Assembly (NCBI GenBank): GCA_003508835.1
Contig: PUFA01000162.1
Location: 2,480,001 to 2,544,000 of the forward strand
DNA length: 64,000 bases
Reading direction: 5' to 3'
DNA from: Eonycteris spelaea
Lineage: Eukaryota; Chordata; Mammalia; Chiroptera; Pteropodidae
Positions 42,256 to 54,526 of this stretch are shown in pieces. Numbering within the stretch: the stretch's first letter is position 1; each line of letters begins with the position of its first letter. Both the position numbers and the translations under genes were made by a program. The notes under the pieces were generated by a model. It made no database searches, was not told where the DNA came from, and saw only the letters and a program-made list of their open reading frames with translations.

Positions 42256-44191
42256 CTTTAAAGTATAGTATATGTCATTTGATTATATGAACATGTGACC
42301 TAAGCTAGCTCTCTTGCTCCTCAACTTGAATCTCAGACAGAAAGACACAACAATAGAAATCCACTGGAGCTGCATTTTTCTTTAAGATTATCACCCATTG
42401 ATTTATGTTACTTAGTGCTCAGAACTTCCCTGATTCCTATCTTTACATGGTTATACTGTTCAGTCTCCCTTGTGATTCTGAATCATGCAATGCACTTCCA
42501 ACAAATCTCTTTTCTTTTTGCTTAAAATGAAATTTTGTTCAACTTCCTTGTTAACAAAGGGTTATAACAGAATCAAGCTGCCCAACAGACTGAATTTTTT
42601 TCCTTTACTCAAATAGGTTGGTTGTTTTATTGGGTGAAAGAAACCATCAGATAAATTATATTTTGGGCATCTCTGAATCTGACTTTACAGTGAAAGTGCT
42701 CACACTGAACATTCCACGATTCAGAAGTTCAGGGAGAGTGGGGTTTCTGCAGGTAGATATCTGTTGGACATTTTTCATCTTTAGAATGTTACAGCCTGCT
42801 GGATGGGTTTCTGTGGAACCTCTTCCACTGTAACTGGCAAGTGTATTGGCTGATGAAAGCCCTATGCTAACATCCAACCTCCCTCCACCTGTGCTTGTCC
42901 TTGAATCTCTGCTTTGTTTATTCCAATCGTTACCATGTTTGTGTTGGCTCCTTGTCTATTTCCCAATTCAGTGAATTTTCAGGATAGTTTACATAGCACT
43001 AGTTATTTGACAAAAGGGCTTGTTATTCCTCTAGAATGAACCTGCTATTAGCTCGTTGACAAAACTCCCTTTCTTTACATAAGATTGTAGAACAGAAGAT
43101 TCTTTATATAAAAGGTGACTCACCCAATTTTAGTTTCATTTATTTGGTAAGTGAAATAAATGGCTCTTCTTAAGTATCTGTAAAGAGTTATTTTATCTTA
43201 ATCAAATACAGGCACAGATTTTTGTTTCCTGTACCACAAAAGTACTTATCCTGAATCAGGAGATATCCATGGGTAGGCTTTATAGGTCTATAAATTCTTA
43301 GAGATTTCTTGCACCATGTAGTGTGATATGTACTTTAGAAAAAGTCATAGATTTTATCAGATTCTTAGTGTTTTGTGACTCTTAAAAGAAACAGAAGGGG
43401 GGGGGGAAGAACAAACAAAAAACTATTTATAAGCTTAACTCCTGTCCTATGCTGTAGAGTATTCAGTGTCTGAGTCGAATTGGGGAATGAATGCATCTGT
43501 ACCCAGACCTGAAGTCATTCCAAATTCATTGGATTAGAGTTGAGCAGCCATATTCTGAGGGATCATATGCTGGTTCCGTTGACAACTCAAATCTAGTACC
43601 TGGAAGGTGTAGGCAAGCAGAACAATTCTATCCCTGATGCCAGACAAGCACACTCAGAGTCATGCAAGCATTAAAATGTTGTTCTCAGTTTTTCCAAGTG
43701 CAAACCCCAAGGAGCACAGAATTGCTATTTTAACTCACCCGGATTATATTTTAAAATAACATTTTTCTGCCATTATAGAGCATGCATCTTGAACTGTTTG
43801 CTGATACAAGGAATATATTTGCGTTTACATACCTACACTCTTTAGAAGCAATTCCCTAGAGCTTAAAAACTGCATGGTATTTGAATTTGGAAGAACTGAA
43901 ATCAATTTTGTCTTTACTAATTTAATGATGGGGCGAGTCACATTAGCTAAAATTCACATTACCTAAATCCCACAATTACTTTGTTCATCGGTAGAATCAT
44001 GCTTATGACCTATAAAATATTTTGCTGAGTTATTAACAGCAGATGTAGTATTATGCAATGTAAAATGTTTATTCAAGTCTAGAGGTAAATGTTAAATTGT
44101 GAATCCAAGTCCTTCTGTAACTAGCTATCTAAGCTGCTGTGGTAGGTTTGCTGATTATCATTTCCTGCTGTCTGACTCAGAAATCACCCTT
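42256..44191. other. unassigned intronic sequence
   Basis: No gene recognised. G-rich run at 43398-43406. Confidence 0.5.
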
Positions 44192-44306
44192 AAGATTATA
44201 TGCATATTGGGAGCATTTGAAGGTCTTGCTTCCACACATGTTATCAGTTTGGTTCAAATAAACTCATAAAAAATCTTAAAAAAAAAAAAAAGATTATACA
44301 CATATT
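44192..44306 (+). mobile_element. short retrocopy-like insertion with target duplications
   Basis: An 81-bp insert (44209-44289) ends in a poly(A) run and is bounded by two 17-bp direct repeats. AAGATTATATGCATATT (44192-44208) and AAGATTATACACATATT (44290-44306) match at 15 of 17 positions. The insert contains AATAAA (in 'caaataaactcataaaa') about 15 bases before the A-run, like the 3' end of a polyadenylated transcript. The source RNA was not identified. It could be a 5'-truncated mRNA retrocopy or the end of a SINE or LINE. Confidence 0.7.
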
Positions 44307-44599
44307 TCTGTTCTTCAAGGATGAGTGCATTTGAAATCTAATAGATAAAAATTCCCTGAGACAAAAATGGATTTTTTCTTTAAAAATGGAGATCCGCATT
44401 TTAGCTGTACTTTATTCTTTTTAAATCTAAATTTCTAAAGTCCTTAACTTCTGGCAAATCATATGTATGTTTATTGTATCCTCTTCTAAAGAAGAAAGGG
44501 AAGTGAGAATTAACATTAACAATCAAAAACATGTAATTTTTTAAACTTAAATAATTCTGAGTCTAAAATAAAGAATCATGAGTATATAGTATTGAGAAA

Positions 44600-44830
44600 C
44601 AGTAGTTTAATGATTAAGTGTTCAGGCTATGAAGTCTGACAGCCTAGGTTTGTATCCTAGGTTTGTTGTTTACTACATGATTTTATGTTTTTCCATCTGT
44701 AAAATAGAGATGATAATAGCTACCCACAGAGCTTTACTGCAGATTAAATGAGACAGTACATGTAAAACATAAACAGGACAAGGCAAATAGTTAATGCTAA
44801 AGAAAGTTATTGATATTATTAGTATGAACT
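44600..44830 (+). mobile_element. MIR SINE relic, with tRNA-like head
   Basis: Nearly complete sense MIR. The tRNA-derived 5' part is 'tgattaagtgttcaggctat' and 'agcctaggtttgtatcct'. The core is 'atctgtaaaatagagatgat', followed by 'agattaaatgagacagtaca'. Confidence 0.92.
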
Positions 44831-46094
44831 GATGATAAGAGAAGTACTGATGACCACATGGCATTTGTGTTTATCATTAGGTTTTACTTCTCCATGTACA
44901 AAAACATACACATAATCTGCCTTAGTAAATAGATTTTCATGGTGATATTTTTAAAAGTAACTCCAATTACTTAAGCTAGAAAGAGCCCTGAGCGAGAGTG
45001 TGTCTATTACCATGCTGCCTTAATGACCAATTATCAAAAGATGTGTGTAGCAGTCTATTTTACTGGCATAGACAGGTAAAACCTCCAGATTGCTTTGAAA
45101 TATTTGTCTTTGTGGGGGTGACTTTTTCTAAAAGCCTTAGATATTTTGTCCCACCTGAATGATCAGGTCACTCTTGTGGATCTGACCAACAGGCATAAAT
45201 TTTTCTTATAATAGATTTTTCTCAAATGGCAGAAAACTGCCTCATTACTTGCATACTACTGTTGTTTCAGCTCTCTTCATTCCTGCAATTCTGTTCATTT
45301 TATCCAATGTGATTGAAAAGCAATGAAATTTGTTTTTATAAATCTCTTTACCAAAACTGAGCAAATTAGAAGGCCTTTAACCTACCCTGTATAGAAGCAG
45401 AGGCAATAGAAGAAGAGAATTAGTTTTTTTAATCCCATTTTATTATGGCATTATTCCAATAGTATTAATGTTAGCTATATTGATCACAGCTGACTTCGTG
45501 GCTGTGCATTGACCACAAAGTGTAATCTAGAGGGCATTTCAGATTTTAAATGACTTTCCAGAACACCCTAGTTAAAATTGTTGATGCTACATGACAACTG
45601 CTATTATTTCAGTGCCAGCCAAATATAATAGGACATTAATATTCATTAGTAATGTTACAGCTGATGACTCCTTCACAACATTATAATTGTTTGAATAGTT
45701 ATTTCAGTATATTGGGATATTCACACAATAAACCCTGATTGACACAATCATTAAAGAAGCTCAGTAAATAACCAAAGGAAAAATAAATATGTATGTATAT
45801 ATTAGGCTAAGAAAATATTTTACAACTATATTTCAGTTGACAAAACCTAACACTCAGCAAGAAGTGATTAACTTTTGACTGTGATGCAAGGGAAATCACC
45901 ATGATAGAAATCTGAAACATGGATTCAAGTCTCAATTTTATCACTTAAGTTCAATGTCACTGCCCAATTTCTACAAATTAGACTCTGTGCCATAAATGTG
46001 TCTATAGAGGCAGTTATAAGGGTAAAACAGGGACAAATAAAATGAGAGGGGAGGGGAGTAAGGGTTATGAAATGCACTACTATTTCTGATAATC
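44831..46094. other. unassigned intronic sequence
   Basis: No gene or named repeat recognised. Confidence 0.45.
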
Positions 46095-46260
46095 CAGTGT
46101 GGACTACATACCATGCTGAACTTTTATATGTGCTGTCACATCTCATCTTATTAGGGAAGTAGCTTTATCTCCATTTTATAAATGAGAAAACCAAAGGCAA
46201 GAGAGAGTTTAAATCATTTGCACATGGCTTGACAATGAGAAATCCTAGTGTGGGTATTCT
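46095..46260 (-). mobile_element. MIR SINE relic
   Basis: Antisense MIR: 'tttatatgtgctgtcacatc', 'tccattttataaatgagaaa', 'accaaaggcaagagagagt'. Confidence 0.8.
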
Positions 46261-47359
46261 CTGAACTATATCAAAATGCTTCTGGAGTTTATTAGAGATG
46301 GAGCACTGTGGTGGATGTTATGGTGTTGAAGCAAGATAGAGGCCTGGAACCTGCTTTCGAAGAGTTTACCATTTTACTGCAATATTAAGACTAAGATGCA
46401 GCATGCAAGTTCATGGGTGATCTGCAGTATAATAAAATTTCTGCCTTGTGTTCTGAAAGAGTTAAGTTATACTTCCCCCCTCTCCTTCTTCTTCTTTTGC
46501 AATATGATATATAAGGGGGAAAAATTGTGTTTGCTCCTTTATCCTGAATAAAACCATGAGATTTCTCAATGTTCTTTACATTCTAATTCTGTATTTCTAG
46601 AATATTGAGAAAAAAATAATTTTCTAATTTATTTTGAAGATACTTCTTGTGGTAACTTTTCTCCCTACCATTTATTTTGTTATACTTTCCTAAATTCCCT
46701 AAAGTATTTGTCATAGAAATATGCTGATGGCAAAAGATGTAAGCCCTATTTTTCTCACTCAAAATATTTCATTGAATGAGTCAATAATTATTGACATATA
46801 TAAAGTGTGGTTCCTGCATTTACCTTATGAATTATTAAACTCAGTAGTTGGCAAGTATTCCAAAATTTAAAAAAGAAAGGACCCTTAAAATATTGTAAGT
46901 TAGGCATTTATATTTCCTTTAACTTAATCCAAATTTAAAAGCCTACATTTAATTTAATTAGTGGCTTTATCATTGAGAGACCAATATATGTGTTGTCAGT
47001 AGTTTCACAATTGTCACATAGTTGACAATTAATTGGATCAAAAGGCCTGGCATTTTATTTCCTACAACCAGTAAGATTTCTTCTGTGAGCTTATTGTGTT
47101 TTCTTTTGGAGATAACTGGAGAGAATTCTAGAATCTCTCCCCATTGGACACCGTATACATATGAAGTTTTTATAGTATTGGAGTTGGCTTTGCTGATCAC
47201 ATATCATGCCCCTAAGCATATGAAGTTAGAGTAACGACACTTTCTACTTGTATAGCATTTTATTTTTTACGAATCATATGCACATTGCTAATCTAATTTG
47301 CTCCTTACAACCACATTGCCATTCTGATTCACAGGAGCAGAAAGCAAAACCAAAGGAAG
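46261..47359. other. unassigned intronic sequence
   Basis: Possible L2 trace at 46310-46400, too weak to call. Frames of 70-76 codons on both strands at 46970-47234 overlap each other and are shadows or chance. Confidence 0.4.
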
Positions 47360-47550
47360 TTTCTGTGAGCTCTACCACTTATTAAACTGTACCTTTGGTA
47401 AGATTTCTATCAGCCTGTTTGAATCTCAATTGTCTAATCAGGGAATAATTTCTACTTTATTGTATGGTTCCAAGAATTAAGTGCAAACACCTAATTTAAA
47501 AGGATGGCACAGCACCTGAAACAAAGAAGACATTAAAATCTTTCTTGTTT
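47360..47550 (+). mobile_element. MIR SINE relic
   Basis: Sense MIR: 'gagctctaccacttattaaa', 'tgaatctcaattgtctaatc', 'agaattaagtgcaaacacct', 'ggatggcacagcacctgaa'. Confidence 0.75.
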
Positions 47551-47554
47551 GTTC

Positions 47555-47690
47555 ATTCAAGAAATGTTAATTGAATGATTATTTGGAAATTCTACGAGAA
47601 GAAATTACAAAACAATGAACACTGTGGTCAGAGTTTTTGTTCTTGTGGAGATTACAGTCTAGTGGGGAGTTAATAACAAGTAGAGCTAGG
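47555..47690 (+). mobile_element. L2 LINE fragment
   Basis: 'ttcattcaagaaatgttaat' and 'tggagattacagtctagtgg' are the L2 3'-region phrases. Confidence 0.65.
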
Positions 47691-47714
47691 GCTTGAACTT
47701 CAGTCTTTTTACTC

Positions 47715-47825
47715 CAAATATAGTAGATATGTTGGCAAATGGATAGACAAAGAGATACATTTATGTATGCATATGAATAAACAGACACACATATATACAT
47801 ATATTTATACATGTATGTATATGAA
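47715..47825. repeat. compound ATGT/ATAC-rich simple repeat
   Basis: Degenerate tetranucleotide-like sequence ('atgtatgcatatgaat', 'acacatatatacatatat', 'catgtatgtatatg'). The 77-codon minus frame at 47579-47812 arises partly from it. Confidence 0.8.
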
Positions 47826-48629
47826 AATAATGCTTCCTGGTGTATATCTGTACGTGTATTCTCAAGCCATAGGATATGTCTTTAAGCACATATTGATTCA
47901 TGTGTACTGATGAGGTTAGGAAGTGGTAAGTTTATGTTCAAGTCAACCTTCATGTTTTCCATCAGTAATACAAGAACAGGTGCTGATTGCCTTCATTTGA
48001 AAAGGATCAAGCCATCAATCTTTGAATCCTTCCATCATTCCCTATTGTCTATTTCTCTCCTGATTTTTTAAAAAATCAAGTAGAAGTAAATGAAGATGCC
48101 TCTTGACAAAACGAGTTGCAATGCCTCTGGAATGTTAATTCTTAGAGAAACAAAAGCTGATGAATTGTTATAATTTCATGTAGGGACCTCTGGCTGCTCT
48201 GTGGCAATAATGATGCGTATATTACATTCACAGGCATGGTTCCCAGACATGTTTGTATAAACCTGGTTTACATTTGATGACTATATTTTAAACTGTGTAT
48301 AAATTACTATGCTCTTTTATATGACTCAATTATATAATAAGCTCCTGGTGTCTTCTGGTAACAAAAACAAAATGGAGAGTTCTAGAAATATTTGTTTACA
48401 GAATCTGAATCTTATGTTTTATAACTGTTAGATTTGAACCACTTATAGGGATACCTCTAATTTCTCTTTCTCTAATCCCACTTTCCACTTTTTTTTTATG
48501 TTTTTTAAGATCAATTACAGAATACTAAGTGATGTGTGTCGCATACATAAATGTATCACTCAATAATCTGATAACTTTACTCTGGCCAAAGCAGGTATCT
48601 TTTTATTATTTTCATTATTCAGAGAATGA

Positions 48630-48800
48630 AAACTAGCATTTGAATTCTCTCCACATATCAGATACTTTCAAATGTTATTTCATCTAATCCTCATAACTTT
48701 GTGAAATGAAGGATATTATAACCGTATAAGAAAACTAAGGTGAAACAAAATAAATAACTTCCTTCATGCCATCCAGATGCAAAATGACAGAACAGGTATA
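48630..48800 (-). mobile_element. MIR SINE relic
   Basis: Antisense MIR: 'atctaatcctcataactttg', 'aagaaaactaaggtgaaaca', with loss of the tRNA-like part. Confidence 0.75.
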
Positions 48801-48876
48801 AAAACTACAGTCTGATTATCTCCAAAGCCACATAAACCACAATCAGTGCTTGCTCATATGCCTGTGTGCGCACGCA

Positions 48877-48988
48877 TTTTCTCTCTCCCTCTTTCTCCCT
48901 CCCACCCTCCCTCCCTCTCTATCTCTCGCTCTCTTTTCCTCTGCTTCCTCCCCCTCTCCCTTCCCCCTCCCTCTCTTCCTCTCTCTCA
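48877..48988. repeat. 112-bp polypyrimidine (CTCC/TCTC) tract
   Basis: Almost pure C/T with four purine interruptions (48904, 48921, 48928, 48942), then a short CA run to about 49007. Three overlapping serine/leucine- or arginine/glutamate-rich frames on both strands are products of it. Confidence 0.93.
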
Positions 48989-49029
48989 TACACACACATG
49001 CACACACAAACCACTGGCTATTTCTAGTC

Positions 49030-51334
49030 AAAAGCTTTTTTTATATAGGATACTTGATGGTCATAAATGTGATGAAATAGTTTTAGGGCTAGCGTCTGTG
49101 TTGTTATCCACCTAAATGACTCCTTTTATTTCTTTCTCTGAGAAATTCTGTCTCAATTGTTTTGTCCTGTTCTGAATCCGAATTATCTAACAGTGCTAGG
49201 AGTCCTGGTAAATTATTAGGTTGGATTCAATAATGAGATACATTTTCTTGGTAAGAACTGACATGAAGCACAAGGAGCTGGTGGGTACTGATACCTCTAG
49301 GACTATCTTCTCATTACATTCATCGGCCATTATCAGAATTTCATATTATCACAACAGGTTTAACATAAGAGGAAATATACTTCTCAGATCAGACAAAAAG
49401 TGAAGCTTGTCTCATTTATTTGGCAAAGACCATACTTAGTTTAGATCTATATTTTTTAATCATAATGAAGCAAACTGTGCTATATCAAGAAACCATCTAC
49501 AGAAGTATCTTCCCTTTATTTCCTACTAAATGTAGTACCACAGAATATTTTGATACACCTTTATTCTACATCTGCCTAAAGGTGGGATTCTTCAATTTTC
49601 TTAATACTTAAGGACTTGGACAAGTGTGATGGAGTGACTGAGAGAGAGCTTGTGGTAGAGGGGTTGCCCACAACCCAAAGCTCAGCCTCTGTGAGTTTAA
49701 ATGAGTGAACTTACAAAATCAGGGCAAATATCAATGCCCTTTCTCATTGCTTTAAGGACAGAATGATAATACTCATCACCATTTTGTTGCACTTTATTTA
49801 AAAAACAAATGTGCAAGATAACCCTTTTGCTTTTATAAAAAGAAGTAAAAGCAATCAAAAGTCTTAAACAAAAAGGCTTTAAAATGAAAATCTTGTTGTA
49901 AATGTTGCCTATATATTTTTTCCCTCTTTCAAAGATGAGTCCCTCATTGGAAAGGACTTAAATGTATCTCATTTAAGAAACAAAACATATTGATCATAGT
50001 CTATAATTCTACATGTACTCTACTGGAAGAAGAAAAATATTTGCCCAGCCATTTCAGAAGTTCTCAAGTCTCATTTCAAGTTCATAGTGAGTCCTTTAAC
50101 ATAAACCCCTAGTAAGGTCTAGGCCATTTTTTTTCAACTTAATTTTACAAGCTTTTATGATGGACTTTGATATAGAAATATCTAGTTTTCCATCTGCTGA
50201 GCCTGTTCTATTTGGAAAGCAAGAAAAGAACTTCCTGCTCTTCAGTATAATTGAATAGAACCCTTGGGTTTTATAATTTCATTATATGTGAGAATCTTGG
50301 ATTTATTTATGTGATGATTGCTCTGGTAACATGCACTGTGTAATAAATAATAATTAAAATTTAACTTTGTAATGGGGAAATGGGTAGTTCCCAGTTAATA
50401 GCATTATTAATGGAACTTGGTTGAGGACTCTATTTCTATTATTAGAGTCAAAATTAAGAAAAGTTAAGTCTATTGCAGATGTAGCAAGGGCGTGTGTATG
50501 TACATGTGTACAAATTATACTCAGGTGAAAAATGATAAAGTAAAAATAAAATTATATGATAACAGATAATATCAGATCCGGATCAACCAAGGAAGATAAT
50601 TACTAAGATAAGCATATTTTCTAGAAAATAATCCATTGACAAAACGTAGTTGGAAGTAAGTACATGTATATATGAATAAATAGTTATACTTGATGCTTTA
50701 CCACATATGATGTAATGGGGGAAAACTGAATTATCAGAGAGGTTTCACTTATCCATAATATTATACATGCCTAACTTCTTAAGCCTTATTTTCTTGGCTT
50801 GTTACACAGTTAAAAAATTTTAATGATTTTCTGCACCTTTAATAATTCAAGAAATGACTTGAATTGTTAAATTTTGATAACATTGTATGCTTAAGTAAAC
50901 TAATGTTACATTTCCTATGTTGTAATTAAGTTACTTTTGCAGTACGATTAAAGAGGTTGTTAGTGGTAATCATCACATGAATATAGACATTGAAACACTA
51001 ATGGGAAATGAGTGAAAATATTACATACCTTTCCCTTTATTGTGACATTTTTAACAGAAATTTTCAAGCTTTTCCTTTATATGGTTTAACAGTAAGTTGT
51101 AATATCCTATTTAATGTACAACAGAGCAATCTATGGACATAAGATATTGGTAGACTCACAAATTCTGGCACTCCTGATGTGCACAATGAGATGTGGTGTG
51201 CGAGAATCAGCACTGAAAGCATCATACAATATGCACAAGGCTCAAGAAAGTTTTGTAACACCCAGCTATTTTCACTGGATTTTGCTGATTAAAACACAAC
51301 ACAACAACAACAAACAACAATAACACAATTTTAG
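49030..51334. other. unassigned intronic sequence
   Basis: No gene or confidently named repeat in about 2.3 kb. A short (ACA)n run at 51296-51320 immediately precedes the L1 relic. Confidence 0.5.
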
Positions 51335-51816
51335 GAGAAGACTGATGAATTTGACTACATTAAAATTAAGAATTTCTATTCATCCACATCACGAGAAAAT
51401 GAAAAAGCAGCCCACAGAGTAGAATATGATCTCTGAGCTACTTATTTTCCACAAAGAACTTGTATATAGAATACGTAAATAAGGCCTATGAGTTGATAAG
51501 AAGAGGTGATCTAATACAAAGAGCAAAAGATGAATAAATATTCTATAACGAAGGATACACAAATGGTCAGTAAACATATGAAATGATGTTTAACCTTATT
51601 CATCATAATGGGAATACAGATTAAAACTGTTAACAAGATATTAATAACATCATATGATAACTAGGTAGAAAGGCAATATACCAACTGCTGGTGAGGATAC
51701 GGAGCACCTAAAGCTCCCATTCATTGCTGGTGAGAGTGAAATTGTAATATTCTCTTTTCTAAACTATTTTGGCAGTATCTACTAAAACTGAACATATACT
51801 GACAGAAATGTATGTA
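51335..51816 (+). mobile_element. old L1 ORF2 3' part, left half (split by MER2)
   Basis: Sense remnant of the C-terminal third of L1 ORF2: 'actacattaaaattaagaat', 'tgctggtgaggatacggag', 'ttcattgctggtgagagtg', 'aaactattttggcagtatct'. It breaks at the TA where MER2 inserted. Confidence 0.85.
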
Positions 51817-52145
51817 CAGTTGACCCTTGAATAACTTGGAGATTAGGGCTCAAACCTCCCATTTAGTCAGAAATCCACATATAACTTTTGACTCCCCCCA
51901 AAATTAAGTTGTGCCTCTGTATATGCAGGGGTTTGATTCCAGGACCACTTCACCCCTATGGATATCAAAATTTGCAGATAGTCAAATCCCCTTTATAAAA
52001 TGGCATAGGTCAATGAATATAGTTGACCCTCACATCCATGAACTCACAATTGAGAATTGAAAGCAGTACAGGTGTTTATTGAAAAAAAAAATCTGCATAT
52101 AAGTGGACCTCACAGTTCAAACTCACATTATTCAAGGGTCAACTA
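51817..52145 (+). mobile_element. MER2-type Tigger DNA transposon relic
   Basis: The 329-bp non-autonomous Tc1/mariner-like element has inverted termini CAGTTGACCCTTGAATAA and TTATTCAAGGGTCAACTA. The left TA target dinucleotide (51815-51816) is kept, and the right one has changed to CA. Internal phrases 'gtatatgcaggggtttgatt', 'attgaaaaaaaaaatctgca' and 'agttgaccctcacatccat' are diagnostic. Confidence 0.93.
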
Positions 52146-52147
52146 CA

Positions 52148-52510
52148 TGTAGATAGGTAAATAGATATCCCAACGATCATAAACATGAATATTTAAAGCA
52201 ACTGTGTTATCTCTGTTTATAATTGCCATAAATTCAATAATTCAAATATTTATCAATGGCAATAGAATGGATAAATAAATTGTATATTCATACAATGGGA
52301 TACTGTACAGCAATGAAAATAAATGAAATACTATGCGCAATGACACAGATGGACTCAATATTGAGCAAAAAGTCATTCATAAAATAATATATATCATTTA
52401 ATTAGATTTGTACAAAGTATCAAGATAGGCAAAACTACTTTGTGGAGGGTAGCAGTCATGATAGGAGTTACTTTTGAGAAAGAAGGTGGGGATAATGACT
52501 GCAAGGGGGC
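52148..52510 (+). mobile_element. old L1 3' part, right half (split by MER2)
   Basis: Continues the L1 at 51335. It has the ORF2 end 'atcaatggcaatagaatgga', 'tacaatgggatactgtacag' and 'agatggactcaatattgagc', then 3' UTR-like 'ggtggggataatgactgcaa'. Confidence 0.82.
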
Positions 52511-53137
52511 ATAAAAGAGACTTGCCTCATTCTACCTGACATTTTATTTTTCGGTCGAGATGCTGATTACACTGTTTGAAAAGTCCCCAAGTGCTCCCTT
52601 TGGTATGAATATTATGCTTTAAAAAAAATGCTTTCAAAAAGTGACTATTTTTGTTTATCAGGGAAAATGTTTTTATCACAAAAATATGAAAAAATGGGTG
52701 TGGCTCCAGGTCACCATTCAAGTTAAGTATTTACTAGCCTCCTTTTAGTTTAAAAAAAAGGTAGGCAGTTTATTCCAAAACTTAAAGGCAAGCAAAACAT
52801 GGTGTCTGTGCTCTTGATCAAGTCATTATTCAGCTTCCAAAGACTTGAGAACAGTTCAAATCTGCAAAATGTCAAGTATGTAGCAAGGTGGCAAGAACTG
52901 ATAACACAGTTGCTAAGCATTGGCAGATATCAATAAGCAAGAAGTGACTGCCTCCACAGGTTTAAAATCTAGATGAAGCTGATCTGTTTCAGGAAAGGGT
53001 GGTCCAGAGTCATACATCACAAAGGAAGAGAGTGCTCCCAAGTTTTTAAGCTTAGAAAAATGACTCCAACTTCAATTTGTTGGGAATTTATTTAGGGATT
53101 TATATCCAGCACTTTGGACTTACAGATAAGTCTGGGT
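52511..53137. other. unassigned intronic sequence
   Basis: Nothing recognised. Confidence 0.45.
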
Positions 53138-53335
53138 CTCTATACTCAGCACGATTTACATTTTGGGCTGGTAATTCTTTGTTGTGGGGGATGTCCTAGC
53201 ATTCTAGACTGTTAGTAGAATTCTTGGCCTCTACCCACCAGATGTCAGTATCCTTTCCCTAGTTGTGCAACCAAAATTGTCACCAGACATTGGCAAATTT
53301 TCTTGGGGAATAAAATGGCCTCCCCAAATCCTCAT
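53138..53335 (-). mobile_element. MER20-type hAT-Charlie relic
   Basis: 'acattttgggctggtaattc', 'tttgttgtgggggatgtcct', 'ggcctctacccaccagatgt', 'tcaccagacattggcaaatt' follow the MER20 order. Best preserved of the three in the window. Confidence 0.92.
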
Positions 53336-53533
53336 GAGAACAATTGGAATAAATGAATTTATATACTAATAAGGAAGACCAAAAATAACTGTCATATTCC
53401 CAGTTACATATATTTTACATGCAGCATATGTAGTATTTAGATTACATTAACAAGTGAGGAGGAGAAAATAGAAAATAAGAAATTTTATTCTGCTCACAAA
53501 ACATTCAGAGACATTATTTGTATTACTAATCCT

Positions 53534-53756
53534 TGTTCATTTCTAGTAGACTTAAGTTTAGGTGAACAATTTTTATAAATAAGGAGAATGATCAGTATAA
53601 ATGAGCAAAGTCTGCAAACAATCAGCAGAATAGATAAATCATGAAGTATCCATGTAATAATGTTTATGGTTGTCCCTGATAGGAAAATTATGCTGAGATG
53701 CTGGTGCAATCTCAGTTCTATTCAACCTAAAAAAAAAAAAAAAAAAATGTTCATTT
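53534..53756 (+). mobile_element. candidate retroinsert with A19 tail and 9-bp direct repeats
   Basis: TGTTCATTT occurs at 53534-53542 and again at 53748-53756, directly after a run of 19 A (53729-53747). The 186 bp in front of the A-run match no repeat or RNA that I recognise, so this is a structural call only. A 71-codon minus-strand frame (53494-53709) overlaps it and is probably chance. Confidence 0.45.
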
Positions 53757-54114
53757 GAAATTGACAGCTAGAGTGTAATTCTTCTTTGCCTGTTTCAAAA
53801 TGATCCGCTGTGTCAATTCAAGAATGTTACTAGACTGCCCTCATCTGTCTCCTCCTCTGTTGAATTAGAATGCCATCTATGTCACAATGTTATGCCTAGC
53901 ACTATTCTTGTATGTGATGAATACTCAATAAATAAATGGTAGAGGACACAACCAAGTTTCAATGACAACAGATTCTGTGAGTGATAAACAAGGAGAGAAA
54001 GATCAGAACGATGGATACACATTAGTTACAGACAAGGTCCTAGGAATGAAATACAGTTTAGCTGCATCTTTCCTCAAGTCAGTGAAGACCTATGTTGACT
54101 GCATGGACTTGGTC
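53757..54114. other. unassigned sequence with a possible L2/MIR end
   Basis: 'tgatgaatactcaataaata' at about 53917-53936 resembles an L2 or MIR terminus. Nothing else was recognised. Confidence 0.45.
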
Positions 54115-54526
54115 ATTTATTCAACAAATTATTTTTGATTATTTATTATGACCTTAGTTCCATTTAAGTCTCTGGGCATACAGGAGTGAATAAAATGGAG
54201 GAGGTCTGTGTATTCATTGAGTTTACATTTATGTGGGAGAGTAGACAATAAACAAATGCACAAAAATAAGCTATGGATTAAGAAAAGAGCTATTGAAGGA
54301 AATATTTAAGGTAATAAAGAAACCTAGTTTAGAAGGGATGGTCACAGAAGACAGGAGAGGAAACTGATAGGAAAAAGCTAGTCTTGTGACAGAGGGAAGA
54401 TTATTCTAGGTGAAGAAAACAGCAACTTTAGAAGTCCTGGTGGTGAGAATGGGTTGGGCTTGTTCTAAGGAACAAAAGAAAGCAAACGAGCCTAATAAAA
54501 TGACTTGATAGAATATCACGTTAGAT
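54115..54526 (+). mobile_element. L2 LINE fragment, left part (split by MER20)
   Basis: Sense L2: 'tctctgggcatacaggagtg', 'agtagacaataaacaaatgc', 'gggcttgttctaaggaacaa'. It resumes after the MER20 insertion. Confidence 0.85.

Noticed and set aside
44600..44680. tRNA-like segment
   Set aside because: It is the tRNA-derived head of a MIR SINE; there is no intact cloverleaf.
48843..49115. Three overlapping low-complexity frames on both strands
   Set aside because: All arise from the polypyrimidine tract at 48877-48988.
53494..53709. Hydrophobic 71-codon minus frame preceded by a T19-AG acceptor-like sequence
   Set aside because: The T-run is better explained as the complement of a poly(A) tail; the frame resembles no receptor or membrane family I can name.
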